From NCBI GenBank assembly GCA_900544825.1, contig UQWP01000050.1, positions 1 through 27,596 on the forward strand: a stretch of DNA of 27,596 nucleotides. Direction: 5' to 3'. This DNA is from an uncultured Prevotella sp. (GTDB lineage Bacteria; Bacteroidota; Bacteroidia; Bacteroidales; Bacteroidaceae). The position numbers and the translations under genes were made by a program. Below the pieces are notes generated by a model, which was not told the DNA's origin, made no database searches, and saw nothing but the letters and a program-made list of their open reading frames with translations. Position 1 is the first letter of the stretch. Each line of letters opens with the position of its first letter. Positions 7,911-16,367 of this stretch are shown here, in pieces.

Positions 7911-9275
7911 ATGGCAGATTTAAATAGAGGTAGTTTTGGCAGCAAGTTGGGAATGATTCTTGCTACCGCTGGTGGCGCTGTAGGTTTGGGTAACGTATGG
8001 CGCTTCCCTTATATGGCTGGTCAGGAAGGTGGCGCAGCCTTTATTCTGGTGTACATCGGAAGCGTGCTTTTGCTCGGTATCCCTTGTATGATTTCGGAGT
8101 TTATCATCGGTCGTCACGGCGCTTCCAATACGGCCCGTGCCTATACCAAGCTTGCCAATGGCACAGCCTGGAAGTGGGTGGGTTTCCTGGAAGTGCTCAC
8201 GGGTTTCCTGATTACGGGTTACTATGCCGTGGTTTCGGGGTGGTGCTTGCAGTATGTGTATGCCAGCATCATCGGCGAACTGCATGGTGATGCCAACTAT
8301 GTGGCTCGGTATTTCCAGGAGTTTGCTGCCGATCCGTTCCGTCCTGTATTGTGGACGGTGGTTATTTTCCTGATTTGTCATTTTGTGATTATCCATGGTG
8401 TTCGTGGTGGAATCGAAAAGGCATCCAAGGTGATGATGCCGCTGCTTTTCATCCTGCTGCTCATCATCGTTGTGGCTTCCTGCCTGTTGCCTGATGCGGG
8501 CAAGGGTGTGGAGTTCCTGCTCAAGCCAGATTTCGGAAAGGTTGATCGCAATGTGTTCCTCAATGCCTTGGGACAGTCGTTCTATTCCATGAGTATCGGT
8601 ATGGGCTGCATCTGTACCTATGCATCTTATTTCAGCCGTCAGATCAATCTCTTTAAGTCGGCATTGCAGATTTCTGTCATCGACTTGATGGTTGCAGTAT
8701 TGGCGGGTTTGATGATTTTCCCTGCAGCCTTTTCTGTTGGCATTTCGCCGGATAGTGGTCCATCGCTCATCTTCATCACTTTGCCGAATGTCTTCAACAA
8801 GGCGTTTGCTGCACTTCCTGTATTGGGATGGATCATCTCCCTGCTGTTCTATGTACTTCTGTCGGTGGCTGCATTGACCTCTCTGATGTCGCTACATGAG
8901 GTGAATACTTCGTTCTTCTACGAGGAGTTGAAGATTGACCGTAAGAAGGGTGCTTGGATTGTAACCATCTCATGTGCCATCATTGGTACATTCTGTTCGT
9001 TCTCATTGGGAGCAACCGACAAGCTTTCCTGGTTTGGCAAGACGCTTTTCGATTGGTTTGATTTCATCACCGGACAGATTTTCCTTCCAATGGCAGGTTT
9101 GCTTACCTGTCTGTTCCTGGGATGGTTTGTACCAAAGAAGATTTTGAAGGATGAGTTTACCAACTGGGGAACCTTGAAGGGTCGCCTCTTTGGCATCTAT
9201 TTCTTCCTGATCAAGTTCGTATGTCCTATCCTCATCTTCCTGGTGTTCTTAAACCAGTTTGGAGTTTTTGAATAA
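7911..9275 (+). CDS. Sodium:neurotransmitter symporter family (SNF/NSS) transporter, copy 1
   Basis: This 454-residue inner-membrane protein has many hydrophobic helices and the NSS hallmark GLGNVWRFPY (residues 25-34), the unwound part of helix 1 that binds substrate and sodium. It continues with GGAAFILVY and a SEFIIGR segment typical of bacterial members such as LeuT, MhsT and TnaT. The family imports amino acids or related amines with Na+; the actual substrate cannot be read here. A second, clearly related copy follows 122 bases downstream, with long matching blocks throughout, so this is a tandem duplication. The likely promoter is at 7776-7783. Confidence 0.92.
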   Translation: MADLNRGSFGSKLGMILATAGGAVGLGNVWRFPYMAGQEGGAAFILVYIGSVLLLGIPCMISEFIIGRHGASNTARAYTKLANGTAWKWVGFLEVLTGFLITGYYAVVSGWCLQYVYASIIGELHGDANYVARYFQEFAADPFRPVLWTVVIFLICHFVIIHGVRGGIEKASKVMMPLLFILLLIIVVASCLLPDAGKGVEFLLKPDFGKVDRNVFLNALGQSFYSMSIGMGCICTYASYFSRQINLFKSALQISVIDLMVAVLAGLMIFPAAFSVGISPDSGPSLIFITLPNVFNKAFAALPVLGWIISLLFYVLLSVAALTSLMSLHEVNTSFFYEELKIDRKKGAWIVTISCAIIGTFCSFSLGATDKLSWFGKTLFDWFDFITGQIFLPMAGLLTCLFLGWFVPKKILKDEFTNWGTLKGRLFGIYFFLIKFVCPILIFLVFLNQFGVFE

Positions 9276-9288
9276 TCGGACTTGGGAC

Positions 9289-9350
9289 ATAAGGTATATA
9301 TAGTATAAGGTATATATTATAATAATAAGGTATATATAATATAAGGTGTA
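9289..9350 (+). repeat. AT-rich ATAAGGTATATATA direct repeats between the two symporter genes
   Basis: Four ATAAGG units begin at 9289, 9305, 9325 and 9341 (spacings 16, 20, 16), each followed by an alternating TA tract. They fill about half of the 122-base gap between the two transporter genes. Confidence 0.75.
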
Positions 9351-9397
9351 GTTCTTCCTTCAATAAACATAGCTCCTACACATTTAACATAAACATA

Positions 9398-10753
9398 ATG
9401 GAAACAAGAGGAAATTTTGGAAGTAAGTTAGGCATTATTCTCGCCACAGCGGGATCTGCTGTAGGATTGGGTAACATTTGGCGTTTCCCATATATGACTG
9501 GTCAGAATGGTGGCGCAGCCTTCATCCTGATTTATTTAGTCTGCATCATTCTGCTGGGTTTGCCAGGTATGCTGAGCGAGTTTATCATCGGTCGTCATTC
9601 TGCATCCAATGCAGCCCGTGCTTATACCAATCTGGGTAAGCACAAGGCGTGGGGTGCCTTGGGATTGATGGGAATCATCACCTCCATGATCATTTTCGGA
9701 TTTTATTCCGTTGTGGCAGGCTGGTGTTTGCAGTATCTTTATGCAAGTATCATCGGTGGTGTGCATGGTGATCTGGAATATGTGAAGAGCTATTTCCAGA
9801 CCTTCGCATCCGATCCAATTCGTCCTGTATTGTGGGCTTTGGGCTTTATCCTGCTCACCCATATGGTGGTGGTTCGTGGTGTGCGTAATGGTATCGAAAA
9901 GGCATCCAAGATATTGATGCCGCTGCTTTTCATCCTGCTGGTGATTATTGTAATTGCTTCCTGCTCATTACCGGGAGCGATGAAGGGAGTGGAGTTCCTT
10001 TTGAAACCGGATTTCAGCAAGGTAGATGAGAATGTGCTGCTTGAGGCTTTGGGACAGGCTTTCTTCTCGCTGAGTATGGGTACGGCATGTCTTTGTACTT
10101 ACGCTTCTTACTTCAACCGACAGACGAATCTCTTGAAATCAGCCACTCAGGTTGTCACCATCGATACGCTTATCGCCGTATTGGCAGGATTGATGATCTT
10201 CCCTGCAGCTTTCTCGGTGGGAGTTCAGCCGGATAGTGGCCCTTCGCTTATCTTCATCACCCTGCCTAATGTATTCCTGCAGGCTTTCGGCAATATGCCG
10301 GTGGTGAGCTACATCATCTCTGTATTGTTCTATGGCTTGTTGGTGTTGGCTGCTCTTACTTCCACCATCTCGATGCACGAGATTGGTACTGCCTTTATTT
10401 ATGAAGAGGGCAAGGTAAGTCGTGCGAAGGGAGCCTGGGTTGAGACGATAGTCTGCGGTATTATCGCTGTATTCTGTTCCCTTTCTCAGGGAGCGGTAGA
10501 GGGCTTGGGCTTCTTCGGTAAGGATTTCCTCTCCAACTGTGATAATCTGACGGCGCAGCTTCTGATGCCATTGTCTTCGTTCATCACCTGCCTGTTTCTG
10601 GGCTGGTATGTACCAAAGAAGGTTGTACGTGATGAATTCACCAACTGGAATACGGTAAGTGGAAAGCTTTTCCCAGTCTTTCTCTTTACCATCCGATTCA
10701 TCTGTCCAATCTGCATCTTCCTTATCTTCCTGCATCAGTTGGGTATCATTTAG
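9398..10753 (+). CDS. Sodium:neurotransmitter symporter family (SNF/NSS) transporter, copy 2
   Basis: This 451-residue inner-membrane symporter is a paralogue of the upstream gene. It keeps the helix-1 motif GLGNIWRFPY (23-32), SEFIIGRHSASNAARAYTN, the PDSGPSLIFITLPNVF segment, and the C-terminal LFLGWYVPKK block. Both copies appear intact, so they may differ in substrate preference; the copies vary mostly in the loops and in the central helices facing the pore. It is followed by a strong terminator at 10774-10828. No distinct promoter was found in the AT-rich gap upstream, so it may be read from the first copy's promoter. Confidence 0.92.
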   Translation: METRGNFGSKLGIILATAGSAVGLGNIWRFPYMTGQNGGAAFILIYLVCIILLGLPGMLSEFIIGRHSASNAARAYTNLGKHKAWGALGLMGIITSMIIFGFYSVVAGWCLQYLYASIIGGVHGDLEYVKSYFQTFASDPIRPVLWALGFILLTHMVVVRGVRNGIEKASKILMPLLFILLVIIVIASCSLPGAMKGVEFLLKPDFSKVDENVLLEALGQAFFSLSMGTACLCTYASYFNRQTNLLKSATQVVTIDTLIAVLAGLMIFPAAFSVGVQPDSGPSLIFITLPNVFLQAFGNMPVVSYIISVLFYGLLVLAALTSTISMHEIGTAFIYEEGKVSRAKGAWVETIVCGIIAVFCSLSQGAVEGLGFFGKDFLSNCDNLTAQLLMPLSSFITCLFLGWYVPKKVVRDEFTNWNTVSGKLFPVFLFTIRFICPICIFLIFLHQLGII

Positions 10754-10773
10754 TTCTTTATCATATAGCCATG

Positions 10774-10828
10774 TAAGGGCAAAAGTACCATACGCCAATA
10801 GGGTATGATGCTTTTGCCCTTATTTTTT
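10774..10828 (+). terminator. Terminator after the symporter pair
   Basis: AAGGGCAAAAG (from 10775) pairs with CTTTTGCCCTT (to 10821). The stem continues inward through about seven more pairs with one mismatch, and is followed by ATTTTTTAT. It also separates the convergent helix-hairpin-helix gene. Confidence 0.85.
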
Positions 10829-10850
10829 ATATGCAGCTCTCGCTGGATGG

Positions 10851-11870
10851 CTAGAAACAAATGTAGGGTTTCAGCCTATCTATTTCGTCTGGTGGAAAAT
10901 CCTTCAGCAGCTTGAGGTCTTCTATGCTATGCAGTGGACCTTTCAACCTGCGATAATCACAGATTTCCTTGGCTTGATAGAAGTTGAGATAGGGATGCTT
11001 CTTGAGCTGGTTGAGCGTTAACTTGTTGAGATTCATCTTGCGAATCTGTTGCTCGTCAATCTTGATGAAGGCGATGGCAGATTCGGGCAATCCTTCGATT
11101 TCTTCCAGCTGTCGGGCAGATGCAAATCCTCCTAGCCGTTCTCTGTATCTTACGATGCGGCTGGCATAGTAACTGCCTATGCCGGGAATCTTCATCAGCA
11201 GCGTAGTATCGGCGCCATTGATTTCGATATGCTCGTTGGCTCTCAGCTTATGTGGATAACTATAAACCTTTGTATTAGTCCTGCCTTCCGCCTTTCCTTC
11301 TGAAGGAGAAGTGTTATCTTGAGCATATCTCCTATATCCTTCTTCTCTATTATTATAATAAGGTGTATAGCGCCTTCCGCCTCTTCCATATCCTTCTTTT
11401 CCGTAGAAATCAGCCGCAGGCTTGTAATCATCGGCTATCTGGATAAACGGCAACAGTACCTCATAGGTTCTCTTGGTGATGCCATAGACCCGTGCGAAAT
11501 CGGATGGGCGGGAGAAGATGCCGCCTTTCTCCCGAAAACGGATGATGCTTCTGGCTTGCCAGCTTTCCAGTCCCAAACGTTCGAAATCCTCAGCGCTAGC
11601 CGTATTGGGGTCAAAAGGGAAGAGCTCGTGTACCATACCTTCTTCTTTACTGTATAAAGGATGAGATTTGGAGGCATGCTGAATCTTAGTTGTTGTTGCA
11701 CCTTTCTCTTGAGTGCCATCTATAGAGCCTAGCTGGGAAGCCACAGGAGTATTCTCCGGCTTTTCTTGAATCAGGAACGTGAGAGAAAAACACACAATCA
11801 TAATGGCAAGCAGGGTGAGGAGAGCTTGTCGGTCTTTCTTTTGAAGGTAAAAAATGTCTTTGAACTTCAT
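10851..11870 (-). CDS. Membrane-anchored helix-hairpin-helix (ComEA-like) protein
   Basis: The 339-residue protein has one N-terminal transmembrane segment (about residues 17-34), a low-complexity polar linker, and three helix-hairpin-helix modules (about 88-148, 215-272 and 280-339). Hairpin motifs are visible as MKIPGIGSYYASRIVRYRE and the similar LGLESWQARSIIRFRE. Such modules bind DNA backbone without sequence preference. ComEA proteins with this layout take up DNA across the envelope in competence, so a DNA-binding envelope role is plausible, but three modules is more than classical ComEA has. No other competence gene is in the window. The tRNA-Pro gene lies 22 bases upstream on the same strand, so read-through from that promoter could contribute to expression. 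Confidence 0.82.
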   Translation of the reverse strand: MKFKDIFYLQKKDRQALLTLLAIMIVCFSLTFLIQEKPENTPVASQLGSIDGTQEKGATTTKIQHASKSHPLYSKEEGMVHELFPFDPNTASAEDFERLGLESWQARSIIRFREKGGIFSRPSDFARVYGITKRTYEVLLPFIQIADDYKPAADFYGKEGYGRGGRRYTPYYNNREEGYRRYAQDNTSPSEGKAEGRTNTKVYSYPHKLRANEHIEINGADTTLLMKIPGIGSYYASRIVRYRERLGGFASARQLEEIEGLPESAIAFIKIDEQQIRKMNLNKLTLNQLKKHPYLNFYQAKEICDYRRLKGPLHSIEDLKLLKDFPPDEIDRLKPYICF

Positions 11871-11892
11871 AAGCTCCGATTTTATAGTTGAG

Positions 11893-11965
11893 TCGGGATT
11901 ACTGGACTCGAACCAGCGACCTCATCGTCCCGAACGACGTGCGCTACCAACTGCGCTAAATCCCG
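11893..11965 (-). tRNA. tRNA-Pro (anticodon CGG)
   Basis: On the minus strand the 73-base cloverleaf has acceptor arms CGGGATT/AATCCCG, D arm GCGC/GCGC, an anticodon stem CGTCG/CGATG around the loop TTCGGGA (anticodon CGG), and a TTCGAGT T loop. CCA is not encoded. Confidence 0.95.
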
Positions 11966-11996
11966 TTTTTTGGTACTTATGAGCACAAAGACGATG

Positions 11997-12028
11997 CAAA
12001 GGTACACTAAAATCTCCATAATACCAAA
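11997..12028 (-). promoter_or_regulatory. Promoter of tRNA-Pro
   Basis: Reading the minus strand, TTTG (12028-12025) is followed after exactly 20 bases by the -7 box TACCTTTG (12004-11997). It lies about 30 bases upstream of the mature tRNA. Confidence 0.75.
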
Positions 12029-12075
12029 TAAAAAAGCACTTTTTTATCTTTTTTGAAAAGTTTTTCACTTAAAAA

Positions 12076-12107
12076 TTTGGTGGAACCAAATAATTGTTGT
12101 ACCTTTG
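12076..12107 (+). promoter_or_regulatory. Promoter of tRNA-Phe
   Basis: TTTG at 12076-12079 and TACCTTTG at 12100-12107 are separated by 20 bases. The -7 octamer is identical to that of the divergent tRNA-Pro promoter. Confidence 0.75.
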
Positions 12108-12140
12108 CACCCGCAAATGAGAAATCATCAGTAAAGGTAT

Positions 12141-12213
12141 GGTGCCATAGCTCAGTTGGTAGAGCAAAGGACTGAAAATCCTTGTGTCCCCGGTTCGATT
12201 CCTGGTGGTACCA
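12141..12213 (+). tRNA. tRNA-Phe (anticodon GAA)
   Basis: The 73-base cloverleaf has acceptor arms GGTGCCA/TGGTACC, D arm GCTC/GAGC, an anticodon stem AAGGA/TCCTT around loop CTGAAAA (anticodon GAA), and T loop TTCGATT. CCA is not encoded. A terminator follows within four bases. Confidence 0.96.
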
Positions 12214-12216
12214 CTT

Positions 12217-12252
12217 AAAAAGCCGAACTTCTTCAAAGAGGTTCGGCTTTTT
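12217..12252 (+). terminator. Terminator after tRNA-Phe
   Basis: AAAAAGCCGAAC (12217-12228) pairs with GTTCGGCTTTTT (12241-12252), so the stem itself ends in the T run. This is a typical intrinsic terminator directly behind the tRNA. Confidence 0.85.
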
Positions 12253-12409
12253 GGTGTTTATAAGGCTTTTGCTCATTATGGCGCATTGCAGTCTGGATTC
12301 CTGCGTCTTTTTTCTTTCTTTTCCCTTTTTCTTCGATATATTTCGGTTATTTGTCCCTTTTGTTGCTAGATTTGTCTGATATTTAGCGTGAGATTGCCGT
12401 ATTCTAACC

Positions 12410-12417
12410 TACTTTTG
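12410..12417 (+). promoter_or_regulatory. Candidate -7 box upstream of the SusC remnant
   Basis: TACTTTTG followed by GCA fits TAnnTTTG. It lies about 50 bases upstream of the remnant's ATG (12469). It was probably the promoter of the original receptor operon and may still drive the downstream glycosidase genes. Confidence 0.5.
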
Positions 12418-12468
12418 CAACCGAAATCAAATTAAAAAATCAAAAGAACCTGAAAACAATTAAGCAAA

Positions 12469-12618
12469 ATGAATTACGTCTTAAGCAAAACAAAACAGAG
12501 AAGTCTCCTTCTCGTGGCATTGTTGCTCATGGGATGTTTGCAGCTTTTCGCTCAGACTCGTACCATTAAAGGTGAAGCGACAGATGCACAAAAACTCAGT
12601 TATCTTTGCAATATTTGA
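12469..12618 (+). pseudogene. 5' remnant of a SusC-type TonB-dependent receptor gene
   Basis: This 49-codon reading frame starts with a basic n-region, a hydrophobic signal sequence (LLLVALLLMGCLQLFAQ) and then TRTIKGEATDAQ, which is the standard opening of the CarboxypepD-regulatory domain of SusC-like receptors. After about codon 41 the similarity ends and a short unrelated tail leads to TGA. A complete SusC is about 1000 residues, so only the first few percent remains. The position, directly upstream of GH53 and GH2 genes, is where a susC/susD pair would be expected in a galactan utilisation locus. An internal deletion is the simplest explanation. A functional short secreted peptide is conceivable but unsupported. 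Confidence 0.7.
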
Positions 12619-12652
12619 TACGTAAATACGTTATTCTGATAAAGCAAAGATA
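12601..12652 (+). promoter_or_regulatory. -7-like box and inverted repeat upstream of the GH53 gene
   Basis: TATCTTTG (12601-12608) fits the -7 consensus, and TATCTTTGC (12601-12609) is mirrored exactly by GCAAAGATA (12644-12652). The downstream arm ends 19 bases before the GH53 start. This could be a promoter with a leader hairpin, or sequence brought in by the deletion that removed susC. No -33 box is seen. Confidence 0.45.
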
Positions 12653-12671
12653 GCTATAAACCAAAAGAACA

Positions 12672-13748
12672 ATGAAGAATATATTAGGAAAAGCCATATT
12701 GCTGGCTTCAGCACTCTTGTTCTCTATCACGGGCACAAGTTGCAGCAATGAAGATAATGCTACTCCCGAACAGGAGAAGACATACGATATGAGTGGCTTC
12801 GCCAAGGGAGCCGATGTAAGTTGGATTACAGAGATGGAGCAGAACGGAAAGAGGTTCTACAACGCTAATGGTAAGGCTACCGAGTGCATGGCGCTTCTCC
12901 GCAACCTCGGCATGAACTCCATCCGCCTTCGTGTATGGGTAAACCCAGAGAATGGATGGAACGGAAAGAATGATGTGGTGGCAAAGGCATGGAGAGCTCA
13001 GCAGCTCGGTATGCGACTGATGATTGACTTCCACTACTCTGATACCTGGGCTGACCCAGGAAAGCAGGGCGTTCCTGCTGCCTGGAAGAACTATGACTTC
13101 GAGCAGATGAAGCAGGCGGTTGCCGATCATACCAAGGATGTTTTGAATGCCTTGAAGGCAAGAGGCGTCAACGTAGAGTGGGTACAGGTAGGTAACGAGA
13201 CCACCGACGGAATGCTCTGGAATGATGAGGATGGCGATGCTGCCCTGAAGGTGACAGGCCGTGCCTCTAAGAACATGGCTAACTTTGCCGCTTACATCAA
13301 TGCCGGTTATGATGCAGTCAAGGCGATTTATCCGGAGGCTAAGGTGATTGTGCATCTCGATAAGGGAAACAACCTCGGTCAATATACCTGGATGTTTGAT
13401 GGCTTGAAGCAGAATGGAGCCAAGTGGGATGTCATCGGTATGTCGCTCTATCCTGATTGGATTACCGACCAGACCTGGGAGCAGGTTTCTGATGCCTGCC
13501 TCAGCAACATCAAGACCCTTTCCGGCAAATACAACTGCGATGTCATCATCTCAGAGATCGGTATGGTGTGGAATTCTGAGAATGCCGCTCCATTCCTCAA
13601 GAAGATGGTGGATGGCTGCAAGGCAATCTCTACCTGCGAGGGTGTGTTCTACTGGGAGCCTGAATGCAACAGCGGCTGGAACGGCTACGACAAGGGAGCC
13701 TTCGACAATAGCGGCAAGCCAACCGCAGCACTCGATGCCTTCAAGTAA
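12672..13748 (+). CDS. GH53 endo-beta-1,4-galactanase lipoprotein
   Basis: The 358-residue protein has a lipoprotein signal (lipobox GTSC, Cys 24) and a single TIM-barrel catalytic domain that hydrolyses beta-1,4-galactan side chains of pectin. Family marks are FAKGADVSW at the barrel entry, SIRLRVWVNP (83-92), DFHYSDTWADPGKQ (119-132), the acid/base Glu176 in VQVGNET and the nucleophile Glu295 in IISEIG. The length matches GH53. In Bacteroidales such enzymes are usually surface lipoproteins making oligosaccharides for import. The GH2 gene downstream would then release galactose. The usual SusC/SusD import pair is missing except for the remnant just upstream, so how oligosaccharides would enter is unclear. 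Confidence 0.93.
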   Translation: MKNILGKAILLASALLFSITGTSCSNEDNATPEQEKTYDMSGFAKGADVSWITEMEQNGKRFYNANGKATECMALLRNLGMNSIRLRVWVNPENGWNGKNDVVAKAWRAQQLGMRLMIDFHYSDTWADPGKQGVPAAWKNYDFEQMKQAVADHTKDVLNALKARGVNVEWVQVGNETTDGMLWNDEDGDAALKVTGRASKNMANFAAYINAGYDAVKAIYPEAKVIVHLDKGNNLGQYTWMFDGLKQNGAKWDVIGMSLYPDWITDQTWEQVSDACLSNIKTLSGKYNCDVIISEIGMVWNSENAAPFLKKMVDGCKAISTCEGVFYWEPECNSGWNGYDKGAFDNSGKPTAALDAFK

Positions 13749-13761
13749 TTGGGTAAGTTAG

Positions 13762-13793
13762 CTTTCTTCGCTTCCTTTGGGAGCGATAGAAAG
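13762..13793 (+). other. Intercistronic hairpin between GH53 and GH2 genes
   Basis: CTTTCTTCGCT (13762-13772) pairs with AGCGATAGAAAG (13782-13793), giving 11 pairs with one bulged T. No T run follows, so it is more likely an mRNA processing or stability element than a terminator. Confidence 0.55.
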
Positions 13794-13837
13794 CGAATTT
13801 AAAAATGGAATACAAAACTAACTTAGAAGAAAAAGAT

Positions 13838-16297
13838 ATGATCAAGAGAAGCATTACTTTCGTGTCTCTCGCCCTGGCGCTTTCTACCATGTGCCAGGCA
13901 CAGAGTAGAAAAGTCATTAATTTGCCATCATGGGATTTCTCCCGCGATGGCAAAGCGTGGTCTCAGGTAGCCGTGCCTCACGACTGGGCTATCTCGGGTC
14001 CTTTCGATAAGAAATGGGACCTGCAGATGGTGGCTATCGAGCAGAATGGCGAAAAGGAGAAGACCGAGAAGTCGGGACGCTCTGGAGCTCTCCCTTGGAT
14101 TGGAGAGGGCATGTATAAGATGAATCTTCAGTTGCCGAAGGGCTACAAGCGTGCCGTCCTCGTTTTTGATGGTGCGATGAGTCAGCCTGTCGTTAAGGTG
14201 AATGGCAAGGAGGCTGGCAGATGGGCTTACGGCTACAATGCCTTCCGCATTGACATCACACCTTACGTGCAGTTTGGCGGCAAGAAGAATCTCGTAGAGG
14301 TTCATCTCAACAATGTAGAGGAAAGCAGCCGATGGTATCCAGGCGGCGGTCTTTACCGTCCGGTTTCCGTGGAACTTTACGGTAACGAGAACTTCTCTAC
14401 CTGGGATACCTTCGTGCGTACCCTGAAAGCTGATAAGCAGGAAGCCGAAGTAGAGGTGAACGCCCTGCTGGAAGGAAAGATTGGTAAGTCGGGCAAGACG
14501 GTCATCGCCTTGCTCGATGAGGCTGGTACAAAGGTTGCCGAGCAGACCATTAAGGGTGCAACCCCTGAAATCAAGACTACCCTGAAGGTAGCGAATCCTC
14601 AGCTTTGGTCGCCGGAATCTCCTTACCTCTATCAGGTGAAGTTAACCCGATATGAAGGCAAGAAGGTGGCTGATGTCCAGACGCTGAAGACCGGTATCCG
14701 TACCATCTCTGTATCCAGGAATAATGGTTTCCAGCTCAATGGCATTACCCGCAAGATCAAGGGTGTCTGCCTGCACCACGACCTCGGTCCGTTGGGAGCT
14801 GCAGAGAACAAGGCGGCACTCATCCGCCAGATCAAGACGATGAAGGAGATGGGTTGCGATGCCATCCGTACCGCCCACAACATGCCTTCTACCATGCAGA
14901 TGGAAATCTGCGATTCTCTCGGTATGATGGTAATGGCTGAGAGTTTCGATATGTGGATTTATCCTAAGTGCAAAAATGGCTATGCCAAGTTCTTCAAGGA
15001 GTGGAGCGACAAGGATATGACCAATCTGGTGAAGCACCATCGCAACCATCCTAGCATCATCATGTGGAGTATCGGTAACGAGATTCCTGAGCAATGGAGC
15101 AAGGAGGGTGTGGAGATAGCCAAGCATCTGCAGGATATCTGTCATCAGTACGACCCATCCCGCCCTGTTACCCAGGGTATGGATAGAGCAGAGGACGCCC
15201 TGAAGAGTGGATTTGCCCAGGTGATGGACGTTCCGGGCTTCAACTATCGCGTTCATAAATATTATAAGAATATCGAGCAGTTGCCTCAGGGGTTCCTCCT
15301 AGGTTCAGAGACTGCATCTACCGTCAGCTCCCGTGGCGTGTATAAGTTCCCGGTTCAGGTGCGTGCCAGCGACAACAATCCATACGCCGATGGCCAGTGC
15401 TCCAGCTATGATACCGAGTATTGCTCCTGGAGTAATCTTCCGGATGATGACTGGAAGATGCAGGATGACTATAGTTGGGTAATCGGAGAGTTCGTGTGGA
15501 CGGGTTACGACTATCTGGGCGAGCCAACTCCATACGATACCTACTGGCCAAGCCGTAGCAGCTACTTCGGTATCTGCGACCTTGCCGGACTTCCAAAGGA
15601 TCGGTATTATATGTATCGTGCCCGCTGGAATGAGCATCAGCATACCACCCATCTTCTTCCTCACTGGAACTGGAAGGGCAGGGAAGGACAGGTAACCCCT
15701 GTATATTGCTACACCGATGGTGTGGAAGGCGAGCTTTTCGTGAATGGCAAGAGCCAGGGCAGAGTGCGCAAGGACAAGTCAAGCCGCCTCGACCGCTATC
15801 GCCTCCGCTGGAACAATGTGAAGTATGAACCAGGCGAGATTCGCGTGGTTACTTACAATCAGTATGGCGACAAGGTAGGCGAGGACGTGAAGCGTACAGC
15901 CGGAGAACCTGCGCAGATGAAGTTCAGCGTGGAGACTCCAGACCATGAGCCTATCGCCTGCATGGTAGAAGGCTGCACCGATGAGCACAACGTGCTGCTG
16001 AATGCCGATGGCAACGATCTTGCCTTCATCACCGTGAGCCTTCTGGACAAGGACGGCAACGAGTGTCCGCTCGCCGATGATGAACTTACCTTCGAGGTAA
16101 AGGGTGCCGGAACCTTCAAGGCAGCATGCAACGGTGATGCTACTTCGCTCGATTCCTTCACTCAGCCACACATGCGACTCTTCTCTGGCAAACTCGTTAT
16201 TGTTGTTCAGAGCAAGGCACAGAAGGGCGACATCATCCTCACCGTAAAGGATGGCAAGCGCAATATGGAAAAGTCGCTTACGCTGCAGGCAATATAA
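13838..16297 (+). CDS. GH2 beta-galactosidase, secreted
   Basis: This 819-residue enzyme, counted from ATG 13838, begins with a signal peptide (MIKRSITFVSLALALSTMCQAQ region) and is expected in the periplasm. Domains in order are the sugar-binding jelly roll (with WDFSRDG and PHDWAISGPFD), an Ig-like strand domain, the TIM barrel, a DUF4982-type domain and a C-terminal Ig-like region. The acid/base is Glu415 in SIGNEIPEQW and the nucleophile is Glu491 in GSETAS; HHDLGP and AIRTAHNMPS are typical of the galactosidase branch. An in-frame ATG at 13805 would add 11 charged residues before the signal peptide, so I prefer 13838, which has a purine-rich stretch before it. It follows GH53 by 89 bases and probably removes galactose from galacto-oligosaccharides. 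Confidence 0.92.
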   Translation: MIKRSITFVSLALALSTMCQAQSRKVINLPSWDFSRDGKAWSQVAVPHDWAISGPFDKKWDLQMVAIEQNGEKEKTEKSGRSGALPWIGEGMYKMNLQLPKGYKRAVLVFDGAMSQPVVKVNGKEAGRWAYGYNAFRIDITPYVQFGGKKNLVEVHLNNVEESSRWYPGGGLYRPVSVELYGNENFSTWDTFVRTLKADKQEAEVEVNALLEGKIGKSGKTVIALLDEAGTKVAEQTIKGATPEIKTTLKVANPQLWSPESPYLYQVKLTRYEGKKVADVQTLKTGIRTISVSRNNGFQLNGITRKIKGVCLHHDLGPLGAAENKAALIRQIKTMKEMGCDAIRTAHNMPSTMQMEICDSLGMMVMAESFDMWIYPKCKNGYAKFFKEWSDKDMTNLVKHHRNHPSIIMWSIGNEIPEQWSKEGVEIAKHLQDICHQYDPSRPVTQGMDRAEDALKSGFAQVMDVPGFNYRVHKYYKNIEQLPQGFLLGSETASTVSSRGVYKFPVQVRASDNNPYADGQCSSYDTEYCSWSNLPDDDWKMQDDYSWVIGEFVWTGYDYLGEPTPYDTYWPSRSSYFGICDLAGLPKDRYYMYRARWNEHQHTTHLLPHWNWKGREGQVTPVYCYTDGVEGELFVNGKSQGRVRKDKSSRLDRYRLRWNNVKYEPGEIRVVTYNQYGDKVGEDVKRTAGEPAQMKFSVETPDHEPIACMVEGCTDEHNVLLNADGNDLAFITVSLLDKDGNECPLADDELTFEVKGAGTFKAACNGDATSLDSFTQPHMRLFSGKLVIVVQSKAQKGDIILTVKDGKRNMEKSLTLQAI

Positions 16298-16323
16298 AAC
16301 AGACTTATTAATGATAAATATAG

Positions 16324-16361
16324 ATTCCCCTAGGAGTAGAAGTTCTTACCCCTAGGGGAAT
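16324..16361 (+). terminator. Probable terminator after the GH2 gene
   Basis: ATTCCCCTAGG (16324-16334) pairs perfectly with CCTAGGGGAAT (16351-16361), an 11-bp stem with a 16-base loop. Only a weak T-rich stretch follows, so termination strength is uncertain. Confidence 0.6.
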
Positions 16362-16367
16362 TCTTCG

